Shown here one piece after another: positions 42,191-51,849 of a stretch of 64,000 bases of DNA. Location of the stretch: the NCBI GenBank assembly GCA_038216655.1, contig JBBQPZ010000005.1, forward strand, positions 138,740 through 202,739, written 5' to 3'. The translations under genes and the position numbers were made by a program. The stretch comes from JAFDWR01 sp038216655. GTDB lineage: Bacteria > Armatimonadota > Fimbriimonadia > Fimbriimonadales > Fimbriimonadaceae. The notes below the pieces were generated by a model, which was not told the DNA's origin, did no database searches, and worked only from the letters and a program-made list of their open reading frames with translations. Each line of letters starts with the position of its first letter. The stretch's first letter is position 1.

Positions 42191-43488
42191 CGCCCGATCC
42201 GGTGGGGCGCCGTGAGCCGGATCGGGCCGGGCTTCCTTGCGACTTTTGGCCGTGCAATGACGGCGGCGAAACCTCCGTCGAAGAACCTTCGGGCCGCGGA
42301 GAGGGCGGCGGTTATCGCGGTTCCGTGGCTGACCTTCCGACCCGTGATCTCGAACGGCTGCACTTGGTCCCTTCCCACCCCCCTTAGCCGCATCGAGTCA
42401 ATCGTCTTAAGCGTGTTCGCGTCGACGACGACATCGTCGCCTTTAAGATAGGGAAGCAGCATCTTTGTTCGCGGAGCCCAGTCATAGCAGTTGCTGTGCA
42501 TCATCTCAGCGAGGATCGGGTTGGAGGTATCGGACCATCGAATCGAATCCCGAAATTGCTTGGTGAGGACCCGGTCGACCGAGTTGATCGCCCCCAACTG
42601 AACGGCTTTGACCAGCAGTTTCTTCGCGATCCCGACGTCGTCAAGGTTCTTCTCGAAGAGGTAGGGAATGTAGGTTGCGAACGAGGGCGCGAAGTAGTCT
42701 TTTAGGTCGATGTCGGGGAGGTTTTTCGAGGCAGAGTAAGCTGCGTAGCTCAGGAGGAACAGCTTGGTAGCGAGATCTTCAGGCGATTGCTTGCCTTCCA
42801 GAAGCGAGGTAACGGTCGTGCCACTAAGGTCGTAGGGTCCGGACATCGGGGCGGCCATTCGGGGGGTGAAGGCGCGGGTGCGCTCGAGCTCTTGGACGGC
42901 GCACATCGCCACCGCGCCGCCCTCCGAATAACCCGCGACAAATAAGGCGGCGCCTATAGACACGCCCCGGCGCCTCGCGATGATTCTCGCGGGCGCGATG
43001 AGGTCGATGCCGCTCCGCGAATTGACCCGGCCGTCCGGATAGGGATGAATCCCGGGACCGTCTCCGAGGCCGAGACCGTCGGGCATGATCACCGCGTATC
43101 CGCCCGTCGCGAAGGCGATCGCTACGGCTTCGGTCTCGGGGAACTTGTTGGTGCCGTTGTATCGCGAGGGGGCCAGCTCCCGGTCACGGATGGTTGCGTG
43201 GTAGTACAGCAACAGACCCTTGGGGGCGGACTTTGGGAGAATTAGAAGGCCGCTGAGGGTGCAGGGCTCGCCATGGACGTCCAGCGAGTCGTACCGAATC
43301 TTGTAGAGCTGGATCGACGCTTTTGGTGGCGGAACGTCGAGACCGCGGACCATCGCGGCAGTCTGCATTTGATGCAGCGATGACAAAGTAAGGGTGCCCG
43401 TTCGGACGGCGGTGGGCTCGGAAGCCCCGGCCAATGTGCCAAGGGCCGACAGGATTCCTAATAAGCTCCAAGTTCGCAGGTGCCTCAC
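42187..43488 (-). CDS. Secreted lipase-like alpha/beta hydrolase
   Basis: 433 residues with a signal peptide (MRHLRTWSLLGILSALGTLAGA). The nucleophile elbow is VAGYSEGGAVAM, preceded by the oxyanion region LLLYYHATIRDRE; the probable His is in KVSHGTA. This resembles secretory lipases and other large bacterial esterases. The substrate is unknown. Confidence 0.82.
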   Translation of the reverse strand: MRHLRTWSLLGILSALGTLAGASEPTAVRTGTLTLSSLHQMQTAAMVRGLDVPPPKASIQLYKIRYDSLDVHGEPCTLSGLLILPKSAPKGLLLYYHATIRDRELAPSRYNGTNKFPETEAVAIAFATGGYAVIMPDGLGLGDGPGIHPYPDGRVNSRSGIDLIAPARIIARRRGVSIGAALFVAGYSEGGAVAMCAVQELERTRAFTPRMAAPMSGPYDLSGTTVTSLLEGKQSPEDLATKLFLLSYAAYSASKNLPDIDLKDYFAPSFATYIPYLFEKNLDDVGIAKKLLVKAVQLGAINSVDRVLTKQFRDSIRWSDTSNPILAEMMHSNCYDWAPRTKMLLPYLKGDDVVVDANTLKTIDSMRLRGVGRDQVQPFEITGRKVSHGTAITAALSAARRFFDGGFAAVIARPKVARKPGPIRLTAPHRIGR

Positions 43489-43532
43489 TAGAGGCTAGGA
43501 CGGCATTCCCAACCTCGAGGTTTCGCAAGTTG

Positions 43533-44588
43533 CTAGCGGAAGCGCAATTGAAGCTTGGCAAGCGCCTCGCTGCCGGGGCACAGGTCTTGGAACGGTAAGT
43601 TGGTGAGCGGGGCGTTGACCACCTCGTTCTGCTCAACCATGTCCTTCGAATCCTCGGAGATGTACAACAAGCCCGTCGCGATCTCACCGGCGTGGTGGCG
43701 GTCCCGAATGTAGGCGTACGCCGCGTCTCGGTCGGTGGGATCGTAGTCGTCGGCGACCTTGCGCAGATTGACCCAGCTCTGGTCGTGCATCATGACGCGC
43801 TTCACGGAACCCGGTTGGTACTCGGTCGTGATCTCGGTGCGGATCGGAACGAAGTCGGCGTCGACCACCTCGATGCTGTGCTCGCGGGTGTAGGCGTAGC
43901 TCTTGGTCGAACCTTCGTGGTCGTTGAAGGTGACGCACGGGGAGATGACCTCGACAAATGCGAAGCCGTTATGCTTGAGCCCGGCCTGGATGATCGGGAT
44001 AAGCTGCTCTTTGTCACCTGAGAAGCTGCGGGCCACGAAGGTTGCGCCGAGCGACAGGGCCATCAGCACGCCGTCGATGGGGCTCATCGCGTTGACCTCG
44101 CCCTTCTTGCTCGTGGAGCCGACGTCGGCCGAGGCGGAGAACTGCCCCTTGGTCAGGCCGTACACACCGTTGTTCTCAAGGAGATAGAGCAGATTGACGT
44201 TGCGGCGGATCGAGTGGCAGAGCTGGCCGAGGCCGATCGAGAGCGAGTCGCCATCGCCGGAGACCCCGATCATGATCAGGTCGCGGTTGGCCGCTCCCGC
44301 GCCGGTGGCGATGGAGGGCATGCGTCCGTGGACGCTATTGAACCCGTGGGCCTCGCGAAGGAAGTAGGCGGGGGTCTTGGACGAGCAGCCGATGCCGGAC
44401 AGCTTCGCGACCTTGTGGGGGGCGATGTCGAGTTCCCAGAACGCGTGGATGATCGCCGCGGTGATCGAGTCGTGGCCGCAGCCCGCGCAGAGGGTGCTGA
44501 TGGCGCCTTCGTAGTCGCGTCGGGTGAGGCCGAGCGCGTTCTTCTGCAGAGAAGGATGGTGAACCTTGGGCTTTGCGAGATAGCTCAT
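43533..44588 (-). CDS. korB: 2-oxoacid:ferredoxin oxidoreductase beta subunit (KorB-like)
   Basis: 351 residues. STLCAGCGHDSI (Cys ligands for the TPP-domain cluster), KLSGIGCSSKTPAYF, and the TPP site GVSGDGDSLSIGLGQLCHSIRRN are typical of 2-oxoglutarate ferredoxin oxidoreductase beta subunits. The enzyme converts a 2-oxoacid and CoA to acyl-CoA, CO2 and reduced ferredoxin. The start overlaps the korA stop by 4 bases (ATGA), so equal translation is expected. Assignment to 2-oxoglutarate rather than another 2-oxoacid is by overall resemblance only. Confidence 0.92.
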   Translation of the reverse strand: MSYLAKPKVHHPSLQKNALGLTRRDYEGAISTLCAGCGHDSITAAIIHAFWELDIAPHKVAKLSGIGCSSKTPAYFLREAHGFNSVHGRMPSIATGAGAANRDLIMIGVSGDGDSLSIGLGQLCHSIRRNVNLLYLLENNGVYGLTKGQFSASADVGSTSKKGEVNAMSPIDGVLMALSLGATFVARSFSGDKEQLIPIIQAGLKHNGFAFVEVISPCVTFNDHEGSTKSYAYTREHSIEVVDADFVPIRTEITTEYQPGSVKRVMMHDQSWVNLRKVADDYDPTDRDAAYAYIRDRHHAGEIATGLLYISEDSKDMVEQNEVVNAPLTNLPFQDLCPGSEALAKLQLRFR

Positions 44589-46384
44589 GCCGGTACTCCG
44601 ACGTGCGGGCGAATGCCCGAGATGACGTGGTGCGCGCTCATGGGGAACCCGGCGTAGTATTTGACTGAGATCAGCTTCGAGAACGGCACTTCGGTCTCAA
44701 GCGCGAGCAGGCTTCGAAGCTGTCCGTCTCGATTTTGCTCAACGATGAAGTTCGTATCGTGATCCTGGAGGAACTCCAGGACTTCGTCGCCGAAGGGGAA
44801 GCCGCGTACTCGCATGAAGTCGCAGGGCACGCCTTCGACGGCAAGCTGGTCGAGTGCCTCGATGCAGGCGGCGTGGCAGCCTCCGATCGTGACGATCCCT
44901 ATCCTCGCTCCCGGGGTGAGTTTGATGATCGGCGCGGGAACGGCCTTGCCCGCGCTCTGGACCTTGCGGGCGATCCGGTCGATGACCTCTTGGTACTCGG
45001 CCGCGTCCTCCGTGTAGGCACCCATCTTGTTGTGCCCGGAGCCGCGGGTGAAGTAGGCACCTTTGGGGTGGATGCCGGGGAGGGTGCGTTCGGGAATCCC
45101 GTCGCCGTCCACATCGAGGTATCGGGCAAACTTCTTCGCGCCGTCGAGTTCGGCCGCGCTCAGAACCTTGCCGCGATCGGGACGATAGGCGTCGTCCCAT
45201 TCGAGCTTCGGGACCATCCAGTCGTTCATGCCGATGTCGAGGTCGGAGAGAACGATGACCGGGGTTTGGAACCGCTCGGCGAGATCGAATGCCGCGACCG
45301 CCATCTCGAACGCTTCGCGCGGATCGGAGGGGTAGAGGCAGATGTGCTTGGTGTCGCCGTGGGAGGCGTGGGCGCAGATCAACAGGTCGCCCTGCTGGGT
45401 GCGCGTCGGCATGCCAGTCGAGGGACCGGTGCGCTGGACGTCGAAGACCACCGCGGGGATCTCGGCGTAATAGGCCAGGCCAAGGAATTCGCTCATCAAC
45501 GAGATGCCAGGGCCGGAAGTCGGAGTGAAGGATCGCGCGCCAGCCCAAGAGGCACCGATGACCATGCCGATGGCAGAGAGCTCGTCTTCGGCCTGCAGAA
45601 TCGCGTAGCGGTTCTTCTTGGTTTCAGGATCGACGCGATAGCGCTGGCAGAAGCCCTTGAACCCTTCCATCAGCGAGGTTGCCGGGGTGATCGGGTACCA
45701 AGCGCCGACCGTAGCTCCGGCATACAGACAGCCGAGCGCAGCGGAGGTGTTGCCGTCAATCAGGATGCAATCCTTGGTCTCGTCCATCTTCTCAAGATGG
45801 ATCGGGAGCGGGCAGTCGAAGTTGGCCTTGACGTAATCGAAGCCGAGGTCGATGGCTTTGCGGTTGGATTCGAGCAGCGCGGGCTTCTTAGAGAACTTCT
45901 CGCGGGTCAGCTCGAGGATGATCTCGGTATCCATGTTCAGCAAGGCGGCGAGGGCTCCTGCGTAGGCGATATTCTTCATCAGGATGCGCTCGCGCACTCC
46001 CTTGAAGGCTCCATTGCACAGGTCGGCGAGAGGGACGCCAATGTAGTTGACGTCGTCGCGGATCAGGTTGTCGTGGAGCGGCCAGGTTGAGTCGTACATC
46101 AGCCAGCCACCGGAGCGGACCTCGGCGACATCCTTCTCGTAGGTCGCGGCGTTCAGCGCGACCATCAGGTCAAACACGGGGGTGCGCGCCTTGTAGCCTT
46201 TCCCACTCACCCGGATCTCGTACCAAGTCGGCAGGCCCTGGATGTTAGAAGGGAAAAGGTTCTTGCCCGTTACCGGGACGCCCATTCGGAAGATCGCCTG
46301 CATGATCAAGCCGTTGGCGCTGGCCGAGCCGGTGCCGTTGGCGGTGGCGATTTTGAAGGCGAATTCGTTCACGCGGACGTTCAT
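44585..46384 (-). CDS. korA: 2-oxoacid:ferredoxin oxidoreductase fused gamma-alpha subunit (KorA-like)
   Basis: 599 residues from the ATG at 46384. The N-terminal gamma domain (ANGTGSASANGLIMQAIFRMG, LPTWYEIRVSGKGYKAR) is fused to the alpha domain (AALGCLYAGATVGAWYPITPATSLMEGF), and the SLMSEFLGLAYYAEIPAVVFDVQRTGPSTGMPTRTQQGDL block is the family hallmark. The frame stays open further upstream in an overlapping frame, but the family start and the ATGA overlap with the preceding gene fix 46384. Second gene of a three-gene operon. Confidence 0.92.
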   Translation of the reverse strand: MNVRVNEFAFKIATANGTGSASANGLIMQAIFRMGVPVTGKNLFPSNIQGLPTWYEIRVSGKGYKARTPVFDLMVALNAATYEKDVAEVRSGGWLMYDSTWPLHDNLIRDDVNYIGVPLADLCNGAFKGVRERILMKNIAYAGALAALLNMDTEIILELTREKFSKKPALLESNRKAIDLGFDYVKANFDCPLPIHLEKMDETKDCILIDGNTSAALGCLYAGATVGAWYPITPATSLMEGFKGFCQRYRVDPETKKNRYAILQAEDELSAIGMVIGASWAGARSFTPTSGPGISLMSEFLGLAYYAEIPAVVFDVQRTGPSTGMPTRTQQGDLLICAHASHGDTKHICLYPSDPREAFEMAVAAFDLAERFQTPVIVLSDLDIGMNDWMVPKLEWDDAYRPDRGKVLSAAELDGAKKFARYLDVDGDGIPERTLPGIHPKGAYFTRGSGHNKMGAYTEDAAEYQEVIDRIARKVQSAGKAVPAPIIKLTPGARIGIVTIGGCHAACIEALDQLAVEGVPCDFMRVRGFPFGDEVLEFLQDHDTNFIVEQNRDGQLRSLLALETEVPFSKLISVKYYAGFPMSAHHVISGIRPHVGVPA

Positions 46385-48201
46385 GCGTTCACCTGGCTGG
46401 GTTGGGCGATGGTCTCGGGAGGCACGGGTTGACCGGCGTAAGGTAGGTGCAAGACGAACTTGCGCATGTCCCAGGCGTAGGTCGGGCACCGTTCGGCGCA
46501 CAGCCCGCAGTGGAGGCAGATGTTCTCGTCCTTGACCATCACGCGGCCCGTCTGCTTGAGCGAATCGGAGATGAAAATGCCTTGCTCTAGGTTCTGCGCC
46601 GGGGCGGTCAACCGAGTCCGGATGTCGGCCTCTTCGCCATTGGTGGTGAGGGTGAGACAGTCGGTGGGGCAGATGTCGATGCAGGCATCGCACTCAATGC
46701 AGAGCGAGTCGGTGAACTGGGTCTCGATATCGCAATTCAGACACCGCTCGACTTCCTGCCGAGTCTGTTCCTCAGTGAACCCTTCCTCAACCTCGATCGT
46801 CATCTTCGAGAACCGGATCGGAAGATCGACGTGGGTCATCTTCTGGCGGCTTGCGGGGTCGTAGTAATTGCTGTACGACCACTCATGGAGCCCCATCTTG
46901 GTACTCGCGAGAGTCTGCCCGCGCGGTGGCCGGTCGGCGAGGGCTTCGCCTTGGCAGAACTTGTGGATCGAGATCGCAGCTTGGTGGCCTTGCTCGACCG
47001 CCCAGATAATGTTGGCGGGACCGAACGCGGCGTCTCCGCCGAAGAACACGCCCTCGCGGGTGGACATGAACGTCGTCTTGTCGACGACCGGCATATCCCA
47101 TTTGCCGAACTCGAGGCCAATGTTGCGTTCAATCCAGGGGAACGCATTCTCCTGACCAATGGCGAGGATCACGTTGTCGCATGGGATGATGACGCGTCCC
47201 GCGGGCTCTTGGATGAGCTTGCCGTCCACTTCCTCTGAAGTAAATTTATCGAACTCTAAGCCAATCAGCTTGCCGTTTTCGATCACGAATTGGACGGGGG
47301 AGAGGTTCTCAAGAATCTCGATCTTCTCTTCTTCAGCGTCTTCGAGTTCCCAGGGGGAGGCCTTGAAATACTTACGGGTTTTGCGGGCGATGACTTTGAC
47401 GTCGGTCGCGCCGAGCCGCTTGGCCGAGCGGCAACAGTCCATGGCGGTGTTGCCCACGCCGATGATGAGGACGCGCTCGCCGATGCGGTCGATATGACCG
47501 AAGTGGATCGACTCAAGCCACTCGATGCCGATGTAGATTTGGTCGGTGTCGTGGCGACCGGGGATCTCGAGTTCTTTGCCTTTTGGGGCACCGCTGCCGA
47601 CAAAGACTGCGTCGTATTCTTTGGATTCGAGCAGGGCTTCGAGACTTGAGACCGGAGTCTCGTATTTCATCGTCACACCCATGTCGACGATGTAGCCGAT
47701 TTCCTCATCGAGGACTTCCTCGGGAAGACGGAAAGCGGGGATGTTGATCCGCATCAGGCCACCCGGACGAGGGCCTTTCTCATAGATCGTCACGTCGTAG
47801 CCCAGCGGTATCAGGTCATTTGCGACGGTCAGCGAGGAAGGACCGGCACCAACGAGCGCGATCCTCTTGCCGTTCTTGACCGTGGGAGCGGTCGGAATTC
47901 GGTCACGGATATCACTCTTGTGATCCGCGGCGACGCGCTTTAGGCGGCAAATGGCGACGGGCTTTCCGTCCACTCGGGTTCGCCGACAGGCGGGCTCGCA
48001 GGGTCGGTCGCAGGTTCTGCCTAGAATCCCGGGGAAGACATTGGACTCCCGATTGACCAGGTAAGCGTCGTCAAAACGACCTTGCGCAATCAAACGGATA
48101 TATTCGGGAACGTTGGTGTGAGCGGGGCAGGCCCACTGGCAGTCCACGACCTTGTGGAAGTAGTCCGGACTGCGGGTATCCGTCCGTTGCATGTTCATCA
48201 T
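46381..48201 (-). CDS. GltD-like FAD/NAD(P) oxidoreductase with N- and C-terminal [4Fe-4S] domains
   Basis: 606 residues if the ATG at 48201 is used; the exact start is uncertain. N-terminal Cys (DCQWACPAH, CDRPCEPACR) make the GltD-type clusters; ALVGAGPSSLTVAN binds FAD, VLIIGVGNTAMDC binds NAD(P)H. The C-terminus adds a ferredoxin-like domain (CIECDACIDICPTDC and CLHCGLCAERCPT). Ordinary GltD lacks this. Its position first in an operon with korA and korB (ATGA overlap) suggests that it passes electrons between NAD(P)H and the ferredoxin used by the 2-oxoacid oxidoreductase. Confidence 0.87.
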   Translation of the reverse strand: MMNMQRTDTRSPDYFHKVVDCQWACPAHTNVPEYIRLIAQGRFDDAYLVNRESNVFPGILGRTCDRPCEPACRRTRVDGKPVAICRLKRVAADHKSDIRDRIPTAPTVKNGKRIALVGAGPSSLTVANDLIPLGYDVTIYEKGPRPGGLMRINIPAFRLPEEVLDEEIGYIVDMGVTMKYETPVSSLEALLESKEYDAVFVGSGAPKGKELEIPGRHDTDQIYIGIEWLESIHFGHIDRIGERVLIIGVGNTAMDCCRSAKRLGATDVKVIARKTRKYFKASPWELEDAEEEKIEILENLSPVQFVIENGKLIGLEFDKFTSEEVDGKLIQEPAGRVIIPCDNVILAIGQENAFPWIERNIGLEFGKWDMPVVDKTTFMSTREGVFFGGDAAFGPANIIWAVEQGHQAAISIHKFCQGEALADRPPRGQTLASTKMGLHEWSYSNYYDPASRQKMTHVDLPIRFSKMTIEVEEGFTEEQTRQEVERCLNCDIETQFTDSLCIECDACIDICPTDCLTLTTNGEEADIRTRLTAPAQNLEQGIFISDSLKQTGRVMVKDENICLHCGLCAERCPTYAWDMRKFVLHLPYAGQPVPPETIAQPSQVNA

Positions 48202-48305
48202 TATGACCACGGCTAAGGGTCGGTACCGTCGCGATATCCAACGACGTGTCCCGACTATCGTGCTGAACATACCGAAACCCGGTTATGGCAACATGGTTTA
48301 GCGCA

Positions 48306-49124
48306 ATGAAAGTCGGCCGATACGAAGTGAGCGTCCACAATCACGGGTTCTTTCGCCTGGATGGTGGAGCGATGTTTGGCTCGGTTCCTAAGACGCTGTG
48401 GGCGCGGGAAGCTCCGCCGGACGAGGCGAACCGAATCCTGCTCGCCACTCGCTCGCTCGTGATTGAGCATGAGGGGCGAAAGCTGATCGTTGACGTCGGC
48501 TGTGGGGACAAGTGGTCCGAAAAGAACCGCTCAATCTACTGCATCGAAGACAAGCCGTACGTGCCGGTCGCGGGGGTGACCGACGTGTTGCTGACCCACC
48601 TCCATTTCGACCACGCGGGCGGAGTCTCGCGTCGGGCAAATGAGGTCTTAGTGCCCAGTTATCCAAACGCCCGCCACTACGTTTCGGCGGAGAATCTGGA
48701 GAACGCCAAGGCCCCCAATCCTCGCGAGCGGGGAAGCTACCTGGTTGAAAACACGGATGTATTGAGTCAAGTCGAGCTGAGCCTGATCCATGACGGTGCC
48801 GAGATTTGGCCAGGGCTCTCCGTGCATCGATCTGACGGGCATACCCACGGGTTGCTTTGGGCGAAGCTAAGCGATGGAGGCATTACGGTGGTGTTTCCCG
48901 CTGACCTGATCCCGACCTCAAAGCATTTACCCATCCCGTATGTGATGGGTTATGACATCTGCGCCGAGCGCTCGATGATGGAGAAGGACACGTTTCTGAA
49001 GCAGGCGGTTGAGGAGTCGTGGATCATCGTCTTCGAGCACGATCCGGTCGTCGATGCGGGTCGGGTGACCTTTGACGAGCGCGGTCGTCCGAGCCTCATC
49101 GAGCCTATTCAGATATCGTCGTAA
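48306..49124 (+). CDS. Metallo-beta-lactamase-fold hydrolase
   Basis: 272 residues. LLTHLHFDHAGG is the HxHxDH metal site; the remaining ligands are His in SDGHTHG, Asp in FPADLI, and a late His in EHDP. GAMFGSVPKTLWAREAPPDEANRI resembles AttM/quorum-quenching-like and related MBL proteins, which hydrolyse lactones or esters, but no specific substrate is supported. Start at 48306 (MKVGRYEV) is chosen by family shape; 48285 is possible. Divergent from the kor operon. Confidence 0.85.
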   Translation: MKVGRYEVSVHNHGFFRLDGGAMFGSVPKTLWAREAPPDEANRILLATRSLVIEHEGRKLIVDVGCGDKWSEKNRSIYCIEDKPYVPVAGVTDVLLTHLHFDHAGGVSRRANEVLVPSYPNARHYVSAENLENAKAPNPRERGSYLVENTDVLSQVELSLIHDGAEIWPGLSVHRSDGHTHGLLWAKLSDGGITVVFPADLIPTSKHLPIPYVMGYDICAERSMMEKDTFLKQAVEESWIIVFEHDPVVDAGRVTFDERGRPSLIEPIQISS

Positions 49125-49171
49125 GAAATCACCTCAACTTTGGACCCTGGGGTTGCGCTACTATCGGAACA

Positions 49172-50224
49172 GTGGCGGTCAAGTCGGCACGAGTTCAAGC
49201 TGCAAGGGGGGACGCCCCTGAAGTCGCGATTACGCCCGAGTTCTGGAGTGAGTTCTTCGCGGGGAACCGCCGAGCCTGCGCGCGGCTGATCACCCAGGTC
49301 GAGAATGACCCAGGCGTCGTACCTGCCGTTCGCGACCGGCTCTCCGCTCGCCTCGGTAAAGCGGTGCGAATTGGAATCACCGGCCCTCCCGGCGTGGGGA
49401 AGAGCACCCTTAGTTCGGCGATTGCGCTTGGCATGGCCAATGCAGGACATAAGGTCGGGGTAATCGCCGTCGATCCGTCAAGCCCATTCACTGGCGGGGC
49501 GTTCATGGGCGACCGGGTTCGGATGGACCAGCTTGTCGGCAACCCCGATGTCTATGTTCGCTCGCTGGCCTCAAGAGAGGGCCGGGGTGGGCTTTCGCCT
49601 GCTACCCCCTACGTCGCCGACGTGATCGAAGGGTTTGGGATGGACCGAATTCTAATCGAGACCGTCGGGGTCGGGCAGGCCGAACTTGACGTGCTCGCCT
49701 GCGCGGATATTGTCGTGCTCGTGCTCCAACCGAGCACGGGCGATGCGATCCAGTCGATGAAGGCGGGGATCATCGAGGGGGCGGACCTGATCGTGGTTAA
49801 CAAGGCCGACCTGCCCGGCGTCGATACCGTGCTGCAGTCGCTCCGATTTGTATTTAGCCTTGGAGGTCCGCGACCGAACAAGCCCGCACCTCCGCTGATG
49901 GCGACCTCGGCCCAGCAATCCGAGGGGATTGACCACCTCGTCGCCGAGATCGAGAAGCTGGCGACCGAGCTCGTGGAGTCGGGGCGGCACTTCGAGATGC
50001 GTCGCGAGCGGTTGGAGCTGGAGATTCGCGATGCGATACAGCAGAATCTATGGGAGGCGTTTCAATCGCTCGTCGATGCCGACGAGGAGATCACTTCCGT
50101 GGCAACCGAACTCGCTAAGTCGGGTGGGTCGCCGTACAAGTTTGTCCGTGAGACGTGCTCGCGGATCGAGATGAAACTTCGGGCATCCGCAAAGAAGGGG
50201 ATGAAGAATGAAACTAGAGAGTGA
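49172..50224 (+). CDS. meaB: MeaB/ArgK-type G-protein chaperone of the B12-dependent mutase
   Basis: 350 residues starting with GTG. The P-loop is GPPGVGKST (residues 71-79), followed by VIAVDPSSPFTGGAFMGDRVRM, IETVGVGQAE and VVNKADLPG (guanine specificity). This family loads adenosylcobalamin onto, and protects, methylmalonyl-CoA mutase and relatives. It overlaps the mutase large-subunit gene by 17 bases, so the two are made together. Confidence 0.94.
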   Translation: MAVKSARVQAARGDAPEVAITPEFWSEFFAGNRRACARLITQVENDPGVVPAVRDRLSARLGKAVRIGITGPPGVGKSTLSSAIALGMANAGHKVGVIAVDPSSPFTGGAFMGDRVRMDQLVGNPDVYVRSLASREGRGGLSPATPYVADVIEGFGMDRILIETVGVGQAELDVLACADIVVLVLQPSTGDAIQSMKAGIIEGADLIVVNKADLPGVDTVLQSLRFVFSLGGPRPNKPAPPLMATSAQQSEGIDHLVAEIEKLATELVESGRHFEMRRERLELEIRDAIQQNLWEAFQSLVDADEEITSVATELAKSGGSPYKFVRETCSRIEMKLRASAKKGMKNETRE

Positions 50225-51830
50225 GAAGACCGCGCCGGTGCGCGAAAGCGAGTTCACGACCGTGTCCGGGCGACCGGTGCAACCGCTGTACACCCGCGAA
50301 GACGTCGCCCGTGAAGACTTTGAGGAGAACCTCGGGCAGCCTGGCGAGTACCCGTACACCCGGGGAGTCCACCCGACGATGTACCGCGGCAAGCTCTGGA
50401 CGATGCGCCAGTTCGCCGGGATGGGGACGGCCGAGCAGACCAACGAACGGTTTAAGTTTTTGCTTGCTCGGGGGCAGACGGGGCTCTCGACCGCGTTCGA
50501 CAATCCCACCCTGTACGGCTGGGACTCGGATCACGCTTTGTCAGAAGGCGAGGTAGGGAAGACCGGCGTCGCCGTCGACTCGCTTGCGGACATGGAGCGG
50601 CTGTTCGACGCGATCCCGCTGGACAAAGTCTCGACCTCGATGACGATCAACGCGCCGGCCGCGTGGATTTTCGCGATGTTCCTCGCGAACGCGGAGAAGC
50701 AGGGCGTCGCCTTCGACAAGCTTCGCGGCACGCTGCAGAACGACATTCTCAAGGAGTACATCGCGCAGAAGGAGTGGATATTCCCACCCGCGCCGCACCT
50801 CCGGATCATCACCGATCTTTTCGCGTTCTGCGGCGAGCACGTGCCGCAGTGGAACACGATCTCGATCAGCGGCTATCACATTCGTGAGGCCGGGGCGACC
50901 GCCGCCCAGGAACTGGCGTTCACCCTGATGGACGGGTTCACCTACGTCGATCACGCGATCGAGGCGGGGATGGATGTCGACGACTTCGCGCCACGACTCT
51001 CTTTCTTCTTTAACTCCCACCTCGACTTCTTCGAGGAGATCGCCAAGCTCCGCGCCGCGCGCCGCATCTGGGCGCGCCACATGAAGGAGCGGTACGGCGC
51101 GAAGAACCCGCGTTCCTGGCTCTGCCGGTTCCACGTTCAGACGGCGGGGTGCAGCCTCACCGCGCAGCAGCCGGAGGTCAACATCGTGCGCACCGCGCTG
51201 GAGGCGTTGGCGGGAGTGCTGGGGGGGTGTCAGAGCCTGCACACGAACTCGATGGATGAGGCGCTCGCGCTTCCATCGGACAAGGCGGTCGAGATCGCCC
51301 TGCGCACCCAGCAGGTCATCGCGTTTGAGAGCGGCGTCGCAAATGTTGCCGACCCGCTGGGTGGGTCCTATTTCGTAGAAAAGCTGACCCGCGACATTGA
51401 GGATGAGGCGGAGAGCTACTTCGCCCAGATCAATCTGATGGGTGGGATGGTCAAGGCGATCGAGCGCGGGTTCCCGCAGCAGGAGATCACCCGCGCGGCG
51501 TTCGAGTATCAGCGGGCGCTTTCCGAGAAGCGAAAGATCATGATCGGCGTGAACGACTTCGTCAACGCAGACGAGAAGCTCATCATCCCGATCTTGGAGA
51601 TCGACGAGTCGGTCGAACCCAACCAGATCGCCCGGGTGAAGGCGCTCCGTGAGGGGCGGGACAACGTCGCGGTCGGTGATCGCCTCGCCGCCCTAGAGAA
51701 AGCCGCGCGGACGAGGGCCAACTTGATTCCCCGCCTGCTGGAGTGTGCGCGCGCCTACGCCACCGAGGGGGAGATCACCCTCACGCTGATCAAGGTGTTT
51801 GGCGAGTTCCGGGAGCAGTCGTTCTTCTAG
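50208..51830 (+). CDS. B12-dependent acyl-CoA mutase, large subunit (methylmalonyl-CoA mutase type)
   Basis: 540 residues without a B12-binding domain, which is supplied by the next gene, as in the two-part mutases. TMYRGKLWTMRQFAGMGTAEQTN, STAFDNPTLYGWDSDHALSEGEVG, TSMTINAPA and NTISISGYHIREAGATAAQELAF are the barrel blocks. Methylmalonyl-CoA mutase is the simplest assignment given meaB, but isobutyryl-, ethylmalonyl- and 2-hydroxyisobutyryl-CoA mutases share this architecture, and the acyl-CoA dehydrogenase downstream would also suit a branched-chain route. Confidence 0.88.
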   Translation: MKLESEKTAPVRESEFTTVSGRPVQPLYTREDVAREDFEENLGQPGEYPYTRGVHPTMYRGKLWTMRQFAGMGTAEQTNERFKFLLARGQTGLSTAFDNPTLYGWDSDHALSEGEVGKTGVAVDSLADMERLFDAIPLDKVSTSMTINAPAAWIFAMFLANAEKQGVAFDKLRGTLQNDILKEYIAQKEWIFPPAPHLRIITDLFAFCGEHVPQWNTISISGYHIREAGATAAQELAFTLMDGFTYVDHAIEAGMDVDDFAPRLSFFFNSHLDFFEEIAKLRAARRIWARHMKERYGAKNPRSWLCRFHVQTAGCSLTAQQPEVNIVRTALEALAGVLGGCQSLHTNSMDEALALPSDKAVEIALRTQQVIAFESGVANVADPLGGSYFVEKLTRDIEDEAESYFAQINLMGGMVKAIERGFPQQEITRAAFEYQRALSEKRKIMIGVNDFVNADEKLIIPILEIDESVEPNQIARVKALREGRDNVAVGDRLAALEKAARTRANLIPRLLECARAYATEGEITLTLIKVFGEFREQSFF

Positions 51831-51849
51831 ATTCGAGTAGGTCCAAAAA

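Noticed and set aside
46385..46693. Longer korA start about 100 codons upstream
   Set aside because: The extension is His/Arg/Pro-rich and lies in another frame of the GltD-like gene; the ATGA overlap at 46381-46384 fits the usual operon arrangement.
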